A stretch of 64,000 nt of DNA from Mucilaginibacter achroorhodeus (GTDB lineage: Bacteria > Bacteroidota > Bacteroidia > Sphingobacteriales > Sphingobacteriaceae): positions 62,001-126,000 of the forward strand of contig NZ_VOEI01000007.1 of assembly GCF_007846095.1 (NCBI RefSeq), read 5' to 3'. How positions within the stretch are numbered: position 1 is the first letter of the stretch; every line of letters starts with the position of its first letter. The notes under the pieces were generated by a model, which did not search any database, was not told the DNA's origin, and was given only the letters and a program-made list of their open reading frames with translations. The translations under genes and the position numbers were made by a program. Shown piece by piece: positions 9,943 through 19,785 of this stretch.

Positions 9943-10362
9943 ATGAAAAAGTATCTGTCATTATTATTACTTATAATTCTGTATATTCCGTTAAAAGCGC
10001 AAAACCTATCCTATAATAATCCAGGCGACACCATTTTAGGTGTGTGGCAAACGGCAGATCAGAAAGCGCAGATCACTATTACCAAAAAAGACAGTTTGTA
10101 CTTCGGCAAGCTGAGCAATGCCACTTTAAGCATTGACAAGAAAGTAAACTTACATTTGCCGACAAGTTTATTAGGCATTTACATTTTGCAGGATTTCAAA
10201 TTCTCAGGTGATAACAGATGGGACGGCATGATCTTCGACCCCAAGAGCAAAAAAACTTATAAGTGCTATCTCAAGATCGAGGATGACGGCACTATGAAGG
10301 TGAGAGGCTATAAGGGCATCTCGCTATTTGGCAAATCTCAGTACTGGACGAGGGTAAGGTGA
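9943..10362 (+). CDS. DUF2147-family exported protein
   Basis: A 139-residue protein with a signal peptide (MKKYLSLLLLIILYIPLKAQ). The rest matches the DUF2147 pattern: DTILGVWQTADQKAQITI at the start, a central GDNRWDGMIFDPKSKKTY and a C-terminal LFGKSQYWTRV. These are small lipocalin-like beta proteins of the envelope with no established function. It stands alone, with 231 bp before the next gene. Confidence 0.8.
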   Translation: MKKYLSLLLLIILYIPLKAQNLSYNNPGDTILGVWQTADQKAQITITKKDSLYFGKLSNATLSIDKKVNLHLPTSLLGIYILQDFKFSGDNRWDGMIFDPKSKKTYKCYLKIEDDGTMKVRGYKGISLFGKSQYWTRVR

Positions 10363-10593
10363 CCTTAGTAACGCAGAGTCAATAGTCTTAGTGAAAATGT
10401 CACCGTTCTCCGGAAATATATCTCATTGATTGTGTTTTATTCGATGTTTCCAATAAATAGTTATCTAAACAATGAGAAAAAGCTGAAGTAAAAACATAAC
10501 CGGTCTTTTTTTATTTACAGTTAAAATGACGCGGAGATTTGCAAACACATCATTTTCAGATAAATTCGCAGAAATTTTACGATCAGGTATTAA

Positions 10594-12561
10594 ATGCAAA
10601 CCCCACATTTCACTAAGCTGTCTGCAGCAGGCGTATTAATCACATTAGGTATCGTTTTCGGCGATATAGGCACATCTCCGCTTTACACCTTTCAAACCAT
10701 TATTAAAGAGGGAGGGCGGGCTGATGCTTTTCTCGTACTTGGTGCAATATCTTGCGTATTCTGGACGCTTACGTTACAGACAACTTTTAAGTACATCCTG
10801 ATAACATTACAGGCCGACAATAGAGGCGAGGGTGGCATCTTCTCCCTATATGCGCTTGTCCGCAGATATGGTAAGCGCCTTGCCATACCTGCCATTATTG
10901 GCGCCGGCACCTTGTTAGCCGACGGTATAATAACACCGCCAATTTCGGTTACGTCGGCTATTGAAGGTTTAGGACTGGTACCTGCGCTTTCTAAAGACTT
11001 CGTCCCGGGCCATGACCTTATCATTGGTATTGTCATAGGCATCATATTACTGCTATTCTTTTTCCAGCAGTTTGGCACCAACGTAGTTGGGGCGGCATTT
11101 GGGCCCGTCATGCTTATCTGGTTTTTAATGCTTGGCGTGTTAGGCTTTGTCCAGGTAGCGCACTATCCTATAATTATTAAAGCGCTTAATCCCATTTATG
11201 CGTGGGATCTGTTAAGCCAGCATCCCAAAGGCTTCTGGTTATTGGGTGCGGTATTTTTGTGTACTACCGGTGCCGAAGCTTTGTACAGCGACCTTGGCCA
11301 TTGCGGGCGCAAAAACATCCAGGCAAGCTGGATATTAGTGAAACTGACTCTTGTTCTGAATTACCTGGGCCAGGGTGCCTGGGTACTTACAAGGCCCCAG
11401 GGATATGACTTTAATGCCATAAATCCTTTTTTTGCCATAGTTCCGCACGCCATGTTGCTGCCGGCTATTGGCATAGCAACCTTGGCAACAATTATTGCAA
11501 GTCAGGCATTGATCAGCGGCTCGTTTACGTTGATCAGTGAAGCTATCAGCATGAGCTTTTGGCCAAGGGTAACGGTTAAATTCCCTTCAAATATTCGCGG
11601 TCAGATCTATATACCAAGTATCAATTGGCTGCTTTGCCTGGGTTGTATTGCGGTAACACTATATTTCAAAACATCAGAAGCCATGACGGCGGCTTACGGC
11701 TTTTCTATCACCGTAGCCATGCTCATGACCACTTACCTGATGTACTACTTTATGCGTTATAAAAAACACTGGCCACTATGGATAGTGGTGATTATCATTT
11801 GTGTTTTTGTTACCGTTGAAGGATCATTCTTTGTTACCAATGCTGTAAAGCTGTTAAAACGTTTGTTCTTCCTGGTGTTCGAGGTAGGATTGATATTTAC
11901 CATGTATATCTGGTACCGTGCACGGAAAATAACCAATCGATATCTCAATTTTGTAAACCTGCAGGATTACATGCCTATGCTTAAGGCAGTAAGTTCTGAC
12001 CAGGGCATACCCAAGTACTCAACCCATCTCATCTATCTCACCAAAGCCAATAACAGCAAACAGATAGAAGAACGGATAATCCATTCTATTTTGAGCCGCA
12101 AGCCAAAACGTGCCGACGTTTATTGGTTCATTCATATCGAGCGTACGGATGCTCCTTATACTATGGAATATGCTGTTGAGAAGTTGGAAGACGGCAAAGT
12201 AATACGCCTTGAATTCCGAATAGGTTTTAGGATCCCGCCAAAAGTGAATGTGCTATTCCGCAAAGCTGTTGAGGAAATGATAGAACGTAAAGAAATTGAT
12301 ATTACCAGTAAGTATGAGTCTTTAGGCAATTTTAAGTTACCTGCTGATTTCCAGTTTGTGCTGATAGAGCGCTTCCTGTCTTACAACAATATCTTAAGCA
12401 AGGTTGAAAGCTTTATCCTCAGCAGTTATTTCACGATAAGTGATCTGGCATTAAGCGATGCTAAGGCATTTGGATTAGATACCAGCGAAACAAGAATTGA
12501 AAAGATCCCGCTGATCGTAAATCCTTTAACAAACGTACATCTGGAACGGGTTGATATGTAA
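10594..12561 (+). CDS. kup: KUP-family potassium uptake transporter
   Basis: Low-affinity, proton-coupled potassium importer of the KUP/HAK/KT family, 655 residues. The family hallmark is at the N-terminus (GIVFGDIGTSPLYTFQT), followed by EGGIFSLYALVRRYGK and GTLLADGIITPPISVTSAIEGL. About twelve membrane helices fill the first 440 residues; a soluble cytoplasmic domain of about 215 residues follows, as usual. ATG start; no partner genes are needed or seen. The upstream 231 bp hold no gene. Confidence 0.95.
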   Translation: MQTPHFTKLSAAGVLITLGIVFGDIGTSPLYTFQTIIKEGGRADAFLVLGAISCVFWTLTLQTTFKYILITLQADNRGEGGIFSLYALVRRYGKRLAIPAIIGAGTLLADGIITPPISVTSAIEGLGLVPALSKDFVPGHDLIIGIVIGIILLLFFFQQFGTNVVGAAFGPVMLIWFLMLGVLGFVQVAHYPIIIKALNPIYAWDLLSQHPKGFWLLGAVFLCTTGAEALYSDLGHCGRKNIQASWILVKLTLVLNYLGQGAWVLTRPQGYDFNAINPFFAIVPHAMLLPAIGIATLATIIASQALISGSFTLISEAISMSFWPRVTVKFPSNIRGQIYIPSINWLLCLGCIAVTLYFKTSEAMTAAYGFSITVAMLMTTYLMYYFMRYKKHWPLWIVVIIICVFVTVEGSFFVTNAVKLLKRLFFLVFEVGLIFTMYIWYRARKITNRYLNFVNLQDYMPMLKAVSSDQGIPKYSTHLIYLTKANNSKQIEERIIHSILSRKPKRADVYWFIHIERTDAPYTMEYAVEKLEDGKVIRLEFRIGFRIPPKVNVLFRKAVEEMIERKEIDITSKYESLGNFKLPADFQFVLIERFLSYNNILSKVESFILSSYFTISDLALSDAKAFGLDTSETRIEKIPLIVNPLTNVHLERVDM

Positions 12562-12617
12562 AGCCGTTATTGAGATTTATAAACCCAGCTTAATTACGTG
12601 ATTGCTATATTTAGAGC

Positions 12618-13718
12618 GTGACTACTAAAAGAATTCTTTTCGCCGGTCTGCTTTCTATGACCGGATATTGTGCAGAGGCTCAAGATGCGTTTAAGAAAAT
12701 GCCGCATCTTTTTACAACACCTAAAAATTACGTGGTTACTTACACCACCACAGTGCCAAAAATTGATGGCAATATCAATGACTTAGTATGGCAGCAAGCC
12801 GCCTGGACAGATGAGTTTGTTGATATTGAGGGCGATTTAAAGCCCAAGCCAAATTTAAGCACTAAAATGAAAATGCTTTGGGGCGATAGCTGCCTTTACC
12901 TTGCCGTAAAAATGCAGGAGCCGCACTTATGGGCAAATCTCACCGGGCATGACCAGGTAATTTTTCAGGATAATGATTTTGAGATCTTTATTGATCCGGA
13001 CAATGATGCCCGCAATTACTTTGAGATAGAAATTAATCAGCGTAACAAGATATTCGACTTATTCCTCCCAAAGCCGTATCGCGATAAGGGCGATGCACTA
13101 ATAAGCTGGGATGCAAACGGTATGCAAAACGCGGTACAGCTCCAGGGCACGCTGAATAACCCAAACGATAAAGACACAGGCTGGACTGCCGAGTTTAAAA
13201 TTCCTTTCAGCAACATCAAGATGGGCTTTGGCAACGGCACACCAGCCGAAGGTACATTGTGGCGCGTCAATTTTTCGCGGGTAGAGTGGGATACCTATGT
13301 AAAGAACGGCAAGTACGTAAAGCAGAAAGACGCCAAAGGTAATAAGCTGCCCGAACGAAATTGGGTATGGTCGGCACCCGGCATTATAAACATGCACGCG
13401 CCCGAACGCTGGGGATATCTCCAATTTACAAAGAACAAATCAGCTAACGACCTAAAGTCTGAAGTGCCCTATGCCGATCTCCAAAAACAGTATCTCTGGC
13501 TAATTTATTATAACCAGCAAAAATACCGGCAGCAGTATAACACATATGCAAATAGTCTTGCAGATTTGGGCATAACATCTTCCGATGCAATAGTAGAAGG
13601 CATTAAAAATACATTATCTGTTGAGGGTTCAAAACATCAATACCTTGCCACCATTACTGATGCCAACGGAAAAACATGGACAATAAATAACGACGGCTTA
13701 CTTCGTATGCAGAAGTAG
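12618..13718 (+). CDS. Exported carbohydrate-binding (CBM9-like) family protein
   Basis: A 366-residue protein with a GTG start chosen because the signal peptide follows directly (TTKRILFAGLLSMTGYCAEAQ). Residues of about 40-230 match the CBM9-like domain found in many Bacteroidota exported proteins: KIDGNINDLVWQQAAWTDEF, then LWGDSCLYLAVKMQEPHLWA, DNDFEIFIDPDNDARNYFEI and WRVNFSRVEW. The C-terminal 110 residues are alpha-helical and not recognised. These domains bind sugars or act as sensor/anchor modules; no catalytic residues can be named. Confidence 0.8.
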   Translation: MTTKRILFAGLLSMTGYCAEAQDAFKKMPHLFTTPKNYVVTYTTTVPKIDGNINDLVWQQAAWTDEFVDIEGDLKPKPNLSTKMKMLWGDSCLYLAVKMQEPHLWANLTGHDQVIFQDNDFEIFIDPDNDARNYFEIEINQRNKIFDLFLPKPYRDKGDALISWDANGMQNAVQLQGTLNNPNDKDTGWTAEFKIPFSNIKMGFGNGTPAEGTLWRVNFSRVEWDTYVKNGKYVKQKDAKGNKLPERNWVWSAPGIINMHAPERWGYLQFTKNKSANDLKSEVPYADLQKQYLWLIYYNQQKYRQQYNTYANSLADLGITSSDAIVEGIKNTLSVEGSKHQYLATITDANGKTWTINNDGLLRMQK

Positions 13719-13878
13719 TGCGATTAAAATGGCAGTTTTGATTGAAACAAAAAACTTATCGGCATTCTGTCTCACTTTTATTGGATTTACTTCGGTCATG
13801 ACCTTTTATTAAACTTCCGAAGAAGATTTATCCAACATTCCTACAGAATGCTATTGTATATAGCATAAAATTTTCATC

Positions 13879-14910
13879 ATGCTAAAATCTAATATTGCCA
13901 AAGCATTTTCAGCGCTTGGTATAGTGCTTACAGCGCTGGGTGCATCAGCACAGAATAAAACAGGTTTACATATCCTCAAAAAACATCCTATTAAAAGTAG
14001 CGGCGGTTGGGATTATATTACGGTTGATGCTGCAGAGAAAAAGATCTACGTATCTCACGGTACGCAGGTAAATATTTTAAGCACAGTTACCGGCGACTCC
14101 ATAGGGGTTATTCCAAATACAAACGGCGTTCACGGGATTGCATTGGTTAAAACGTTGGAGAAAGGTTATACCAGCAACGGTCGCGATAATTCATGCACCA
14201 TATTTGATCTTAAAACCAATGCCGAACTGGGAAGGATAGCTGTTGGCACCAATCCCGACGCGATATTTTATGATGACTTTTCTAAAAAAGTATATGCCTT
14301 TAATGGCCGCAGTAATGATGCCTCTGTAATAGACCCTGCAACTGATAAGGTTGTGGCGACTATCCCCTTAGGGGGTAAACCAGAAACCGGAGTTTCTGAT
14401 GGCAAAGGCAGGATATTTGTGAATTCTGAAAATACCAATGAGGTGGTGGTAATTAATGCCAGCACATACAAAGTTATAGATCGTTACAAAATAAACGGAG
14501 GCGATGAACCATCAGGATTAGCCATAGATAGGGTTACCAAGCGCTTATTTGTTGGTTGCGGGGGCAATGCCACACTTGTAGTTATGGATGCTACTAATGG
14601 CCTAAACCTTGCAAAATTTAAAATTGGCGATTGCGATGGCGCAGCATTTGACCCGGCACTAAAGATGATCTATGTCTCTAACGGAGATGGCAATATGTCG
14701 GTTATCAAGGAGGTTGGCGCCAATAAATTTGTTTTTGTTGAGAATGTACCTACGGAAAAGAGTGCACGTACTATAGGCATAGATACTATTACCCATCACC
14801 TGTTTTTGCCTGCTGCACAAATGGAGGCCACGCCACCAACGACAGAGAATGCTCACCCATGGCCGCACATGCTGCCGGGTACTTTCCACGTAATTGAAAT
14901 AGGTAAATAG
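13879..14910 (+). CDS. YncE-like beta-propeller protein, exported
   Basis: A 343-residue protein with a signal peptide (MLKSNIAKAFSALGIVLTALG, ending in ASAQN) and seven repeated blades of the YVTN type, such as VDAAEKKIYVSHGTQVNILS, ARTIGIDTITHHLFLPAAQ and VIDPATDKVVATIPLGGKPE. The family folds into a seven-bladed propeller in the periplasm; roles in binding DNA or small molecules have been proposed but none is certain. It lies 25 bp upstream of the PAP2 phosphatase on the same strand, which suggests co-transcription. Confidence 0.85.
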   Translation: MLKSNIAKAFSALGIVLTALGASAQNKTGLHILKKHPIKSSGGWDYITVDAAEKKIYVSHGTQVNILSTVTGDSIGVIPNTNGVHGIALVKTLEKGYTSNGRDNSCTIFDLKTNAELGRIAVGTNPDAIFYDDFSKKVYAFNGRSNDASVIDPATDKVVATIPLGGKPETGVSDGKGRIFVNSENTNEVVVINASTYKVIDRYKINGGDEPSGLAIDRVTKRLFVGCGGNATLVVMDATNGLNLAKFKIGDCDGAAFDPALKMIYVSNGDGNMSVIKEVGANKFVFVENVPTEKSARTIGIDTITHHLFLPAAQMEATPPTTENAHPWPHMLPGTFHVIEIGK

Positions 14911-14935
14911 TTTTACATTTAATGCCCACTACCTC

Positions 14936-15787
14936 TTGAAAAGTATATTAACACTCCTACTTTGCTGTATTATCAGTTTTAAAGCTTTTTCGCAGCAAAC
15001 ACAAACTGATACCGGTAAAAAAATAAATATTGCAGATACCTTAAAGAAAGATCTTTTTACTGCGCCTGATACCGTTAAACATCTGCGAAGCAAAGCTTGG
15101 GCGCTTGTCCCCCCGGCAGCACTGGTGGCTTATGGCACCAGCAACTTTTTTTTAAAGCCAGTACGCAGGCTTGATGTTAGTATCTACAATGACATTAATG
15201 AGGATGCACCAAACTTTAAACATCATCCCGAAAATTATTTCCAATATACACCCGTTGCCCTGGTTTACGCCTTAAACCTTGTTGGCATACATGGTAAAAA
15301 TACTTTTGTAGACCGTTCTCTTATTTTTGTGATGGCCGAGGGCATGATGGGTTTAACCACTTTCGGCTTAAAGAAGGTTACACACAGGTTACGCCCGGAT
15401 GGTTCTGATTACAACTCGTTCCCGTCTGGCCATACGGCTAACGCTTTTTTGGGTGCCGAATTTATGGCGCAGGAGTTAGGCGATAAATCAATAGGGTACA
15501 GTGTTATTGGTTATGGTTTTGCTACTGCTACGGGCATTTTACGCATGTATAATCGCGACCATTGGTTTAGCGATGTAGTAGCCGGTGCAGGTTTCGGCAT
15601 ACTATCTGCCAAAGCGGCTTATCTGCTTTACCCTTATATCCGCAACCGATTGTTTAAAGCCGGTAGGGAAAAAGAAGACAACCGCAACATACCTGATGAA
15701 TTAAAAAAACAACCCAAAACAAGTTCTATTATAATGCCTTCTTATAATAATGGGATAGTAGGGTTAAATTTCGCTATGCAGTTTTAA
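14936..15787 (+). CDS. PAP2-superfamily phosphatase, exported
   Basis: A 283-residue protein starting at a TTG, chosen because the next residues form a signal peptide (KSILTLLLCCIISFKAFSQ). The three PAP2 motifs are visible: KKVTHRLRPDG, then YNSFPSGHTANAF, then RMYNRDHWFSDVVAG, giving the catalytic His pair and Arg/Lys residues of lipid phosphatases such as undecaprenyl-pyrophosphate or phosphatidate phosphatases. Membrane helices lie around these motifs. It follows the beta-propeller gene by 25 bp and ends 11 bp before the convergent RND pump gene. The lipid substrate is unknown. Confidence 0.88.
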   Translation: MKSILTLLLCCIISFKAFSQQTQTDTGKKINIADTLKKDLFTAPDTVKHLRSKAWALVPPAALVAYGTSNFFLKPVRRLDVSIYNDINEDAPNFKHHPENYFQYTPVALVYALNLVGIHGKNTFVDRSLIFVMAEGMMGLTTFGLKKVTHRLRPDGSDYNSFPSGHTANAFLGAEFMAQELGDKSIGYSVIGYGFATATGILRMYNRDHWFSDVVAGAGFGILSAKAAYLLYPYIRNRLFKAGREKEDNRNIPDELKKQPKTSSIIMPSYNNGIVGLNFAMQF

Positions 15788-15798
15788 ACTCCAAGCAG

Positions 15799-18700
15799 CT
15801 ATTTTTTAGGGAATACATAATTGCGGTAAAATATCCGCAGCATGCTTGGCAAAACTATCAGCAACAATGGCAACGCTGCTAAAAAGCCGCCTATCACTGC
15901 TATAGCTAACGGTTGGTGCAATTGCGCACCGGCACCAATACCCAATGCTAAAGGCATTAGGGCTATTATAGCGCCGAGCGCCGTCATTAATTTGGGGCGT
16001 AAACGGGTAGATATAGAATAAACGATCGCATCATCTATCGTACTTTCCCTGGCGCTCTCTCTGAACTGCCAAAAGGTAAAAATGGCATTTTCTCCTATTA
16101 TACCCACTATCATGATCAAGCCTGTATAACTACCCACATTTAAAGGCGTGTTAGTGAGATATAGGGCCAGCAGGCTGCCTCCGATACCTAAAACAGCTAT
16201 GATCAATATCAACAATGCAATCCTGAATTGTTTAAACAAGAACAATATCACCCCAAAAACCAGCAGGCTTGCTGTTATTAATATCGTCAACAGTTCCTTA
16301 AAGCTTTGTTGCTGCTCGGCATAGGCGCCACCATACGCTATGTGATAACCGGATGGCAGGTTTATTTTTTCGGCTATACCTTTTTGTATGGCGGGGATAA
16401 CGCTTCCAAGGTCGCTATTCTCTAAGCGAGCGCTTACAACGCCCATAGCTTGTAAGTTCTCGCGCTCAACTTCCGCGTCGCCGGGGTGCAAATTTACTGT
16501 AGCCAATTGTGTAATAGGCAAAAGCCTGCCATCGGGTAAAAACAAGCTCAGCTTTTTTATACCCGCCACATCTTGCACACGATTGTCCGGGTAAACCATA
16601 CGAATAGGCGACTGCTGTTCGCGCTCAAATAAATTGCCTATCACATTTCCCTCTAAGGCCGACTGTACTTGCGACTGCAGCGCCGCGGGTGTAATGTTGT
16701 ATTGAGCAAGCTTGCTATAATCTGGTATTATATCTACTGAGGGGCCGGCGATAACAATACCATCAAACACATCAGCGGTCCCCTTAACAGCGGTTACGAC
16801 AGCGGCAACCTGCTTAGATAGTTGCTGTAACTTAGCCTGATCATTGCCAAAAACCTTTATTTCTATTGGTTGCGTTGATGTCATCAGGTCACCAAGCATA
16901 TCACCTATTACCTGCCCAAAATCTACACGCAACGCCGGCTGGGTTTCTTCGATATGCGCACGCAGATCACTAATTACCTCTTCTGATGTTTTCTTGTGGC
17001 CTTTTTTTAGCTGTATAAGATAATCGCCGGTATTGGGCTCTGTTATGAAAAAACCCATCTGCGTTCCGGTTCGGCGCGAATATGCTGCAACATCCGGCTC
17101 TTTGATGATCACCTTTTCTATCTCTCGCAGCATACGATCGGTCTCTTCAAGCGAAGTTCCGGGCGGCGAAGTATAATCTAATACAATGCTACCTTCATCC
17201 ATATCCGGCAGGAAACCCGTTCCCAATTTACCGGGCACAAATATTATCACGGTAATAAGCACTAAAATTAAAACGATGCTTACTACTGGTCGCATAATAA
17301 AAAATGATACCCAACGCTGCCTCTTTACCTCATGCGCCACTTCTTTTTTACCTACATTATTTATTTCAGAATTTTTGGTAAGCAGCAGATAAATCACCGG
17401 TAAACCTATCCACGTAACAAAAAAGGAAGATACAAGGGTGATGATCATCGTATCTGTCATCACCTTAAAATAAGCGCCGGCAACTCCCGTCATCAGCAAA
17501 AAGGGAATAAAGATAACTATAGTACTTACCGACGAACCTACCATAGCGGGGAAAAGATAGTTGATAGCTTTTTGTAAAAGCGTTACGGTAGGTTCTTCAG
17601 GATGCTCCTCATGTGTTCGGTGAATCTGTTCCACCACAACAATGGCATCATCAATTATTAAACCGATGGCTGCGGCTATAGCACCTAACGTCATGATGTT
17701 TAAGGTGTAGCCAATAGCATATAAAATAACAAGCGTAAGGCCAAGAGTAACAGGTATAGTTATCAATATAGTGGCACTTGCTTTAACCGACCTAAGGAAA
17801 ACTATAGCTACAATGATCGCCAGCACAAGGCCTATCCACAAACTATCACTTACGCTTTTTACCGATTCGTTTACAAAATCTGCCTGTACGTAGTAAGGTT
17901 TTATTGTTACACCTTTGGGCAGCACTTTTTGCAACTCGGCCACTTTGGTCGTCATTGCTGCAGAGATGTCCACAAGGTTAGCATTCGGCTGTTTGATAAC
18001 CGCGATCAGTACACCCTCGTGACCGTTGGCGTTAATTTTAGTATATTCTATCCCGGGGTTAATCTGTATTTCGGCAATATCCTTTAGCTGAACAATGCGC
18101 TTCCGGTTGTTACTCAACACCAGGTTTTTCAATTGCTCGCTGGTGTTTACGCTGGCATCTGTGACGGTTAAGTACAGCATTTTAAAATCTGACAAATAGC
18201 CGTTTGATTTGATGAATGCTGTTTGCGCAAGCGTGTTAGTGATCATATCAGGCGTTAAACCAAGTGCGCTCATTTTTTGGCGGTTAAGCACCAGCCAATA
18301 TTCCTTTGTTTTACCACCGATAACCCTTATTTCTGATACGCCATCAACCTGCGACAGAAAGGGTTTTACCGTATATGTAGCCAGCTGCTTTAATTCGATT
18401 GGTGACAGGTTATGGCTCTCAAGCATATACCCGCTCACCGGCAAAATGGAAGGGTTCATCTTTTCCACCGTGACGTTAACTTCGGGCGGAAGATTATTTT
18501 TTATTTGCGCAATGCGCGATTCGATGCGTTGCTGGCTCAGGTCGATATCGGCATTCCAATTCATATAGGCTGATATCTCGCAGCTGCCACGGCTGGTAGT
18601 ACTGCGTACATAGTGCAGGTACGGAACTTGTTTAACAGCATTTTCCAAAGGCTTGGTAACCGTAACCATCATTTTGTTTACAGGTTGCAGGCCTGCATCT

Positions 18701-18849
18701 GCAATGATCTTTATTTTAGGAAAAGTGATCTCCGGAAAAAGGGAAGTTTGCAGCCGCGAGTAAGCAAAACCGCCACTCAACATCAAAATAAAAAGCACCA
18801 GGCTGATGGGCTTTTTATGCGTGATGAAAAAATTGTTAAGGTTATTCAT
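15799..18849 (-). CDS. RND efflux pump, inner-membrane permease (second system)
   Basis: A 1016-residue RND permease with the two-halves architecture. Unlike the pump at 4685-7942 it keeps the Asp-Asp pair in helix 4 (IGLIIDDAIVVVEQIHRTHE) and has a short linker between halves. The start ATG at 18849 directly abuts the stop codon of the adaptor gene, so translation is probably coupled. Together with the adaptor and the TolC protein upstream it forms a complete tripartite pump. The substrate cannot be read from the sequence; it resembles the multidrug/metal RND group with no diagnostic metal-site Met triad seen. Confidence 0.92.
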   Translation of the reverse strand: MNNLNNFFITHKKPISLVLFILMLSGGFAYSRLQTSLFPEITFPKIKIIADAGLQPVNKMMVTVTKPLENAVKQVPYLHYVRSTTSRGSCEISAYMNWNADIDLSQQRIESRIAQIKNNLPPEVNVTVEKMNPSILPVSGYMLESHNLSPIELKQLATYTVKPFLSQVDGVSEIRVIGGKTKEYWLVLNRQKMSALGLTPDMITNTLAQTAFIKSNGYLSDFKMLYLTVTDASVNTSEQLKNLVLSNNRKRIVQLKDIAEIQINPGIEYTKINANGHEGVLIAVIKQPNANLVDISAAMTTKVAELQKVLPKGVTIKPYYVQADFVNESVKSVSDSLWIGLVLAIIVAIVFLRSVKASATILITIPVTLGLTLVILYAIGYTLNIMTLGAIAAAIGLIIDDAIVVVEQIHRTHEEHPEEPTVTLLQKAINYLFPAMVGSSVSTIVIFIPFLLMTGVAGAYFKVMTDTMIITLVSSFFVTWIGLPVIYLLLTKNSEINNVGKKEVAHEVKRQRWVSFFIMRPVVSIVLILVLITVIIFVPGKLGTGFLPDMDEGSIVLDYTSPPGTSLEETDRMLREIEKVIIKEPDVAAYSRRTGTQMGFFITEPNTGDYLIQLKKGHKKTSEEVISDLRAHIEETQPALRVDFGQVIGDMLGDLMTSTQPIEIKVFGNDQAKLQQLSKQVAAVVTAVKGTADVFDGIVIAGPSVDIIPDYSKLAQYNITPAALQSQVQSALEGNVIGNLFEREQQSPIRMVYPDNRVQDVAGIKKLSLFLPDGRLLPITQLATVNLHPGDAEVERENLQAMGVVSARLENSDLGSVIPAIQKGIAEKINLPSGYHIAYGGAYAEQQQSFKELLTILITASLLVFGVILFLFKQFRIALLILIIAVLGIGGSLLALYLTNTPLNVGSYTGLIMIVGIIGENAIFTFWQFRESARESTIDDAIVYSISTRLRPKLMTALGAIIALMPLALGIGAGAQLHQPLAIAVIGGFLAALPLLLIVLPSMLRIFYRNYVFPKK

Positions 18850-19782
18850 TTATTTGACAATTTTAACCTTCGCAGTATCGGCTAAGCCATAATTTCCGGT
18901 CACAATCACGCGGTCGGCGGGTTTAAAGGCGGGTGCTAATATTTCTATCCTCCCACCAGATTCGATACCTTTTCTTATAGCCGTTTTTATTGCAGTGGTA
19001 TCGTTTATCAGCTTCATTACCCAAAACTCCCTTTGTGTTTCGTTTGATAACACTGCCGATTTGGGTAACGATGGCGCGCTACTTTTTGCGGTTTTTATAA
19101 TGGTTGCCTTAGCCACCAGGTTCTCGGGTATTGGATGAGTGTTATTCACTTTAATTACAATACCTTGTGTTTGGGAAAGGGTATCAACCGATGGCATTAG
19201 CGAAGCAATGTGGCCATTAAGTTTCTCACCATCGGGCAGCGTAAGCATGAGGTTTTGATTGCCCGGAATAACACCTCGCAATTCGTAAGGCAATTGCAAC
19301 ACAAAGGCAAAGCTTTCGCGGTCGCTAATTATAGCTAATTGCTGGCCGTCCTGCACGTAATCGCCAACCTGGTGCAGCAACTGCGTTACATAGCCGCTAC
19401 GCGAGGCCTTAATCTTGTTAATACCCGAAAACTTAAAGGTAGTATCAAGCACATTGATGGTGTTACCAATACTTTGCGCCTCTTTGGTCTTTAAGGTAAA
19501 CATCAGCTGGCCTTTTTGAACGTAATGCCCGGGCTGCACATTTACTTTTGTTATATAGCCAATAGCGTTAGCGCTTACGTAGTTTTTTTGCAGGAATAAT
19601 GATGTTGCGTTCAGCTCAATAGAATCGGCCAGGGCACTGTTACTTACGGTAGCAACTGTAACCGGTGTTTGCGATTGTACTGCTGTATCCTCATCGGAAG
19701 GAGCATTGCCCTTGCAAGAGCAAATTGCAATAATGCTAACACAGACAAGTAATATGTTTATTGGCGTGTAATATCGGTTCAT
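18850..19782 (-). CDS. RND efflux periplasmic adaptor lipoprotein (second system)
   Basis: A 310-residue HlyD-type adaptor. It starts with a lipoprotein signal (MNRYYTPINILLVCVSIIAICSCKG; the Cys in the SC pair near residue 23 is the likely lipidation site). The lipoyl halves are visible as VNVQPGHYVQKGQLMFTLKT and KASRSGYVTQLLHQVGDYVQ; there is almost no alpha-hairpin between them, so it is shorter than the adaptor at 3604-4695. It sits between the TolC gene (3 bp away) and the pump gene (directly abutting). Confidence 0.88.
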   Translation of the reverse strand: MNRYYTPINILLVCVSIIAICSCKGNAPSDEDTAVQSQTPVTVATVSNSALADSIELNATSLFLQKNYVSANAIGYITKVNVQPGHYVQKGQLMFTLKTKEAQSIGNTINVLDTTFKFSGINKIKASRSGYVTQLLHQVGDYVQDGQQLAIISDRESFAFVLQLPYELRGVIPGNQNLMLTLPDGEKLNGHIASLMPSVDTLSQTQGIVIKVNNTHPIPENLVAKATIIKTAKSSAPSLPKSAVLSNETQREFWVMKLINDTTAIKTAIRKGIESGGRIEILAPAFKPADRVIVTGNYGLADTAKVKIVK

Positions 19783-19785
19783 ATA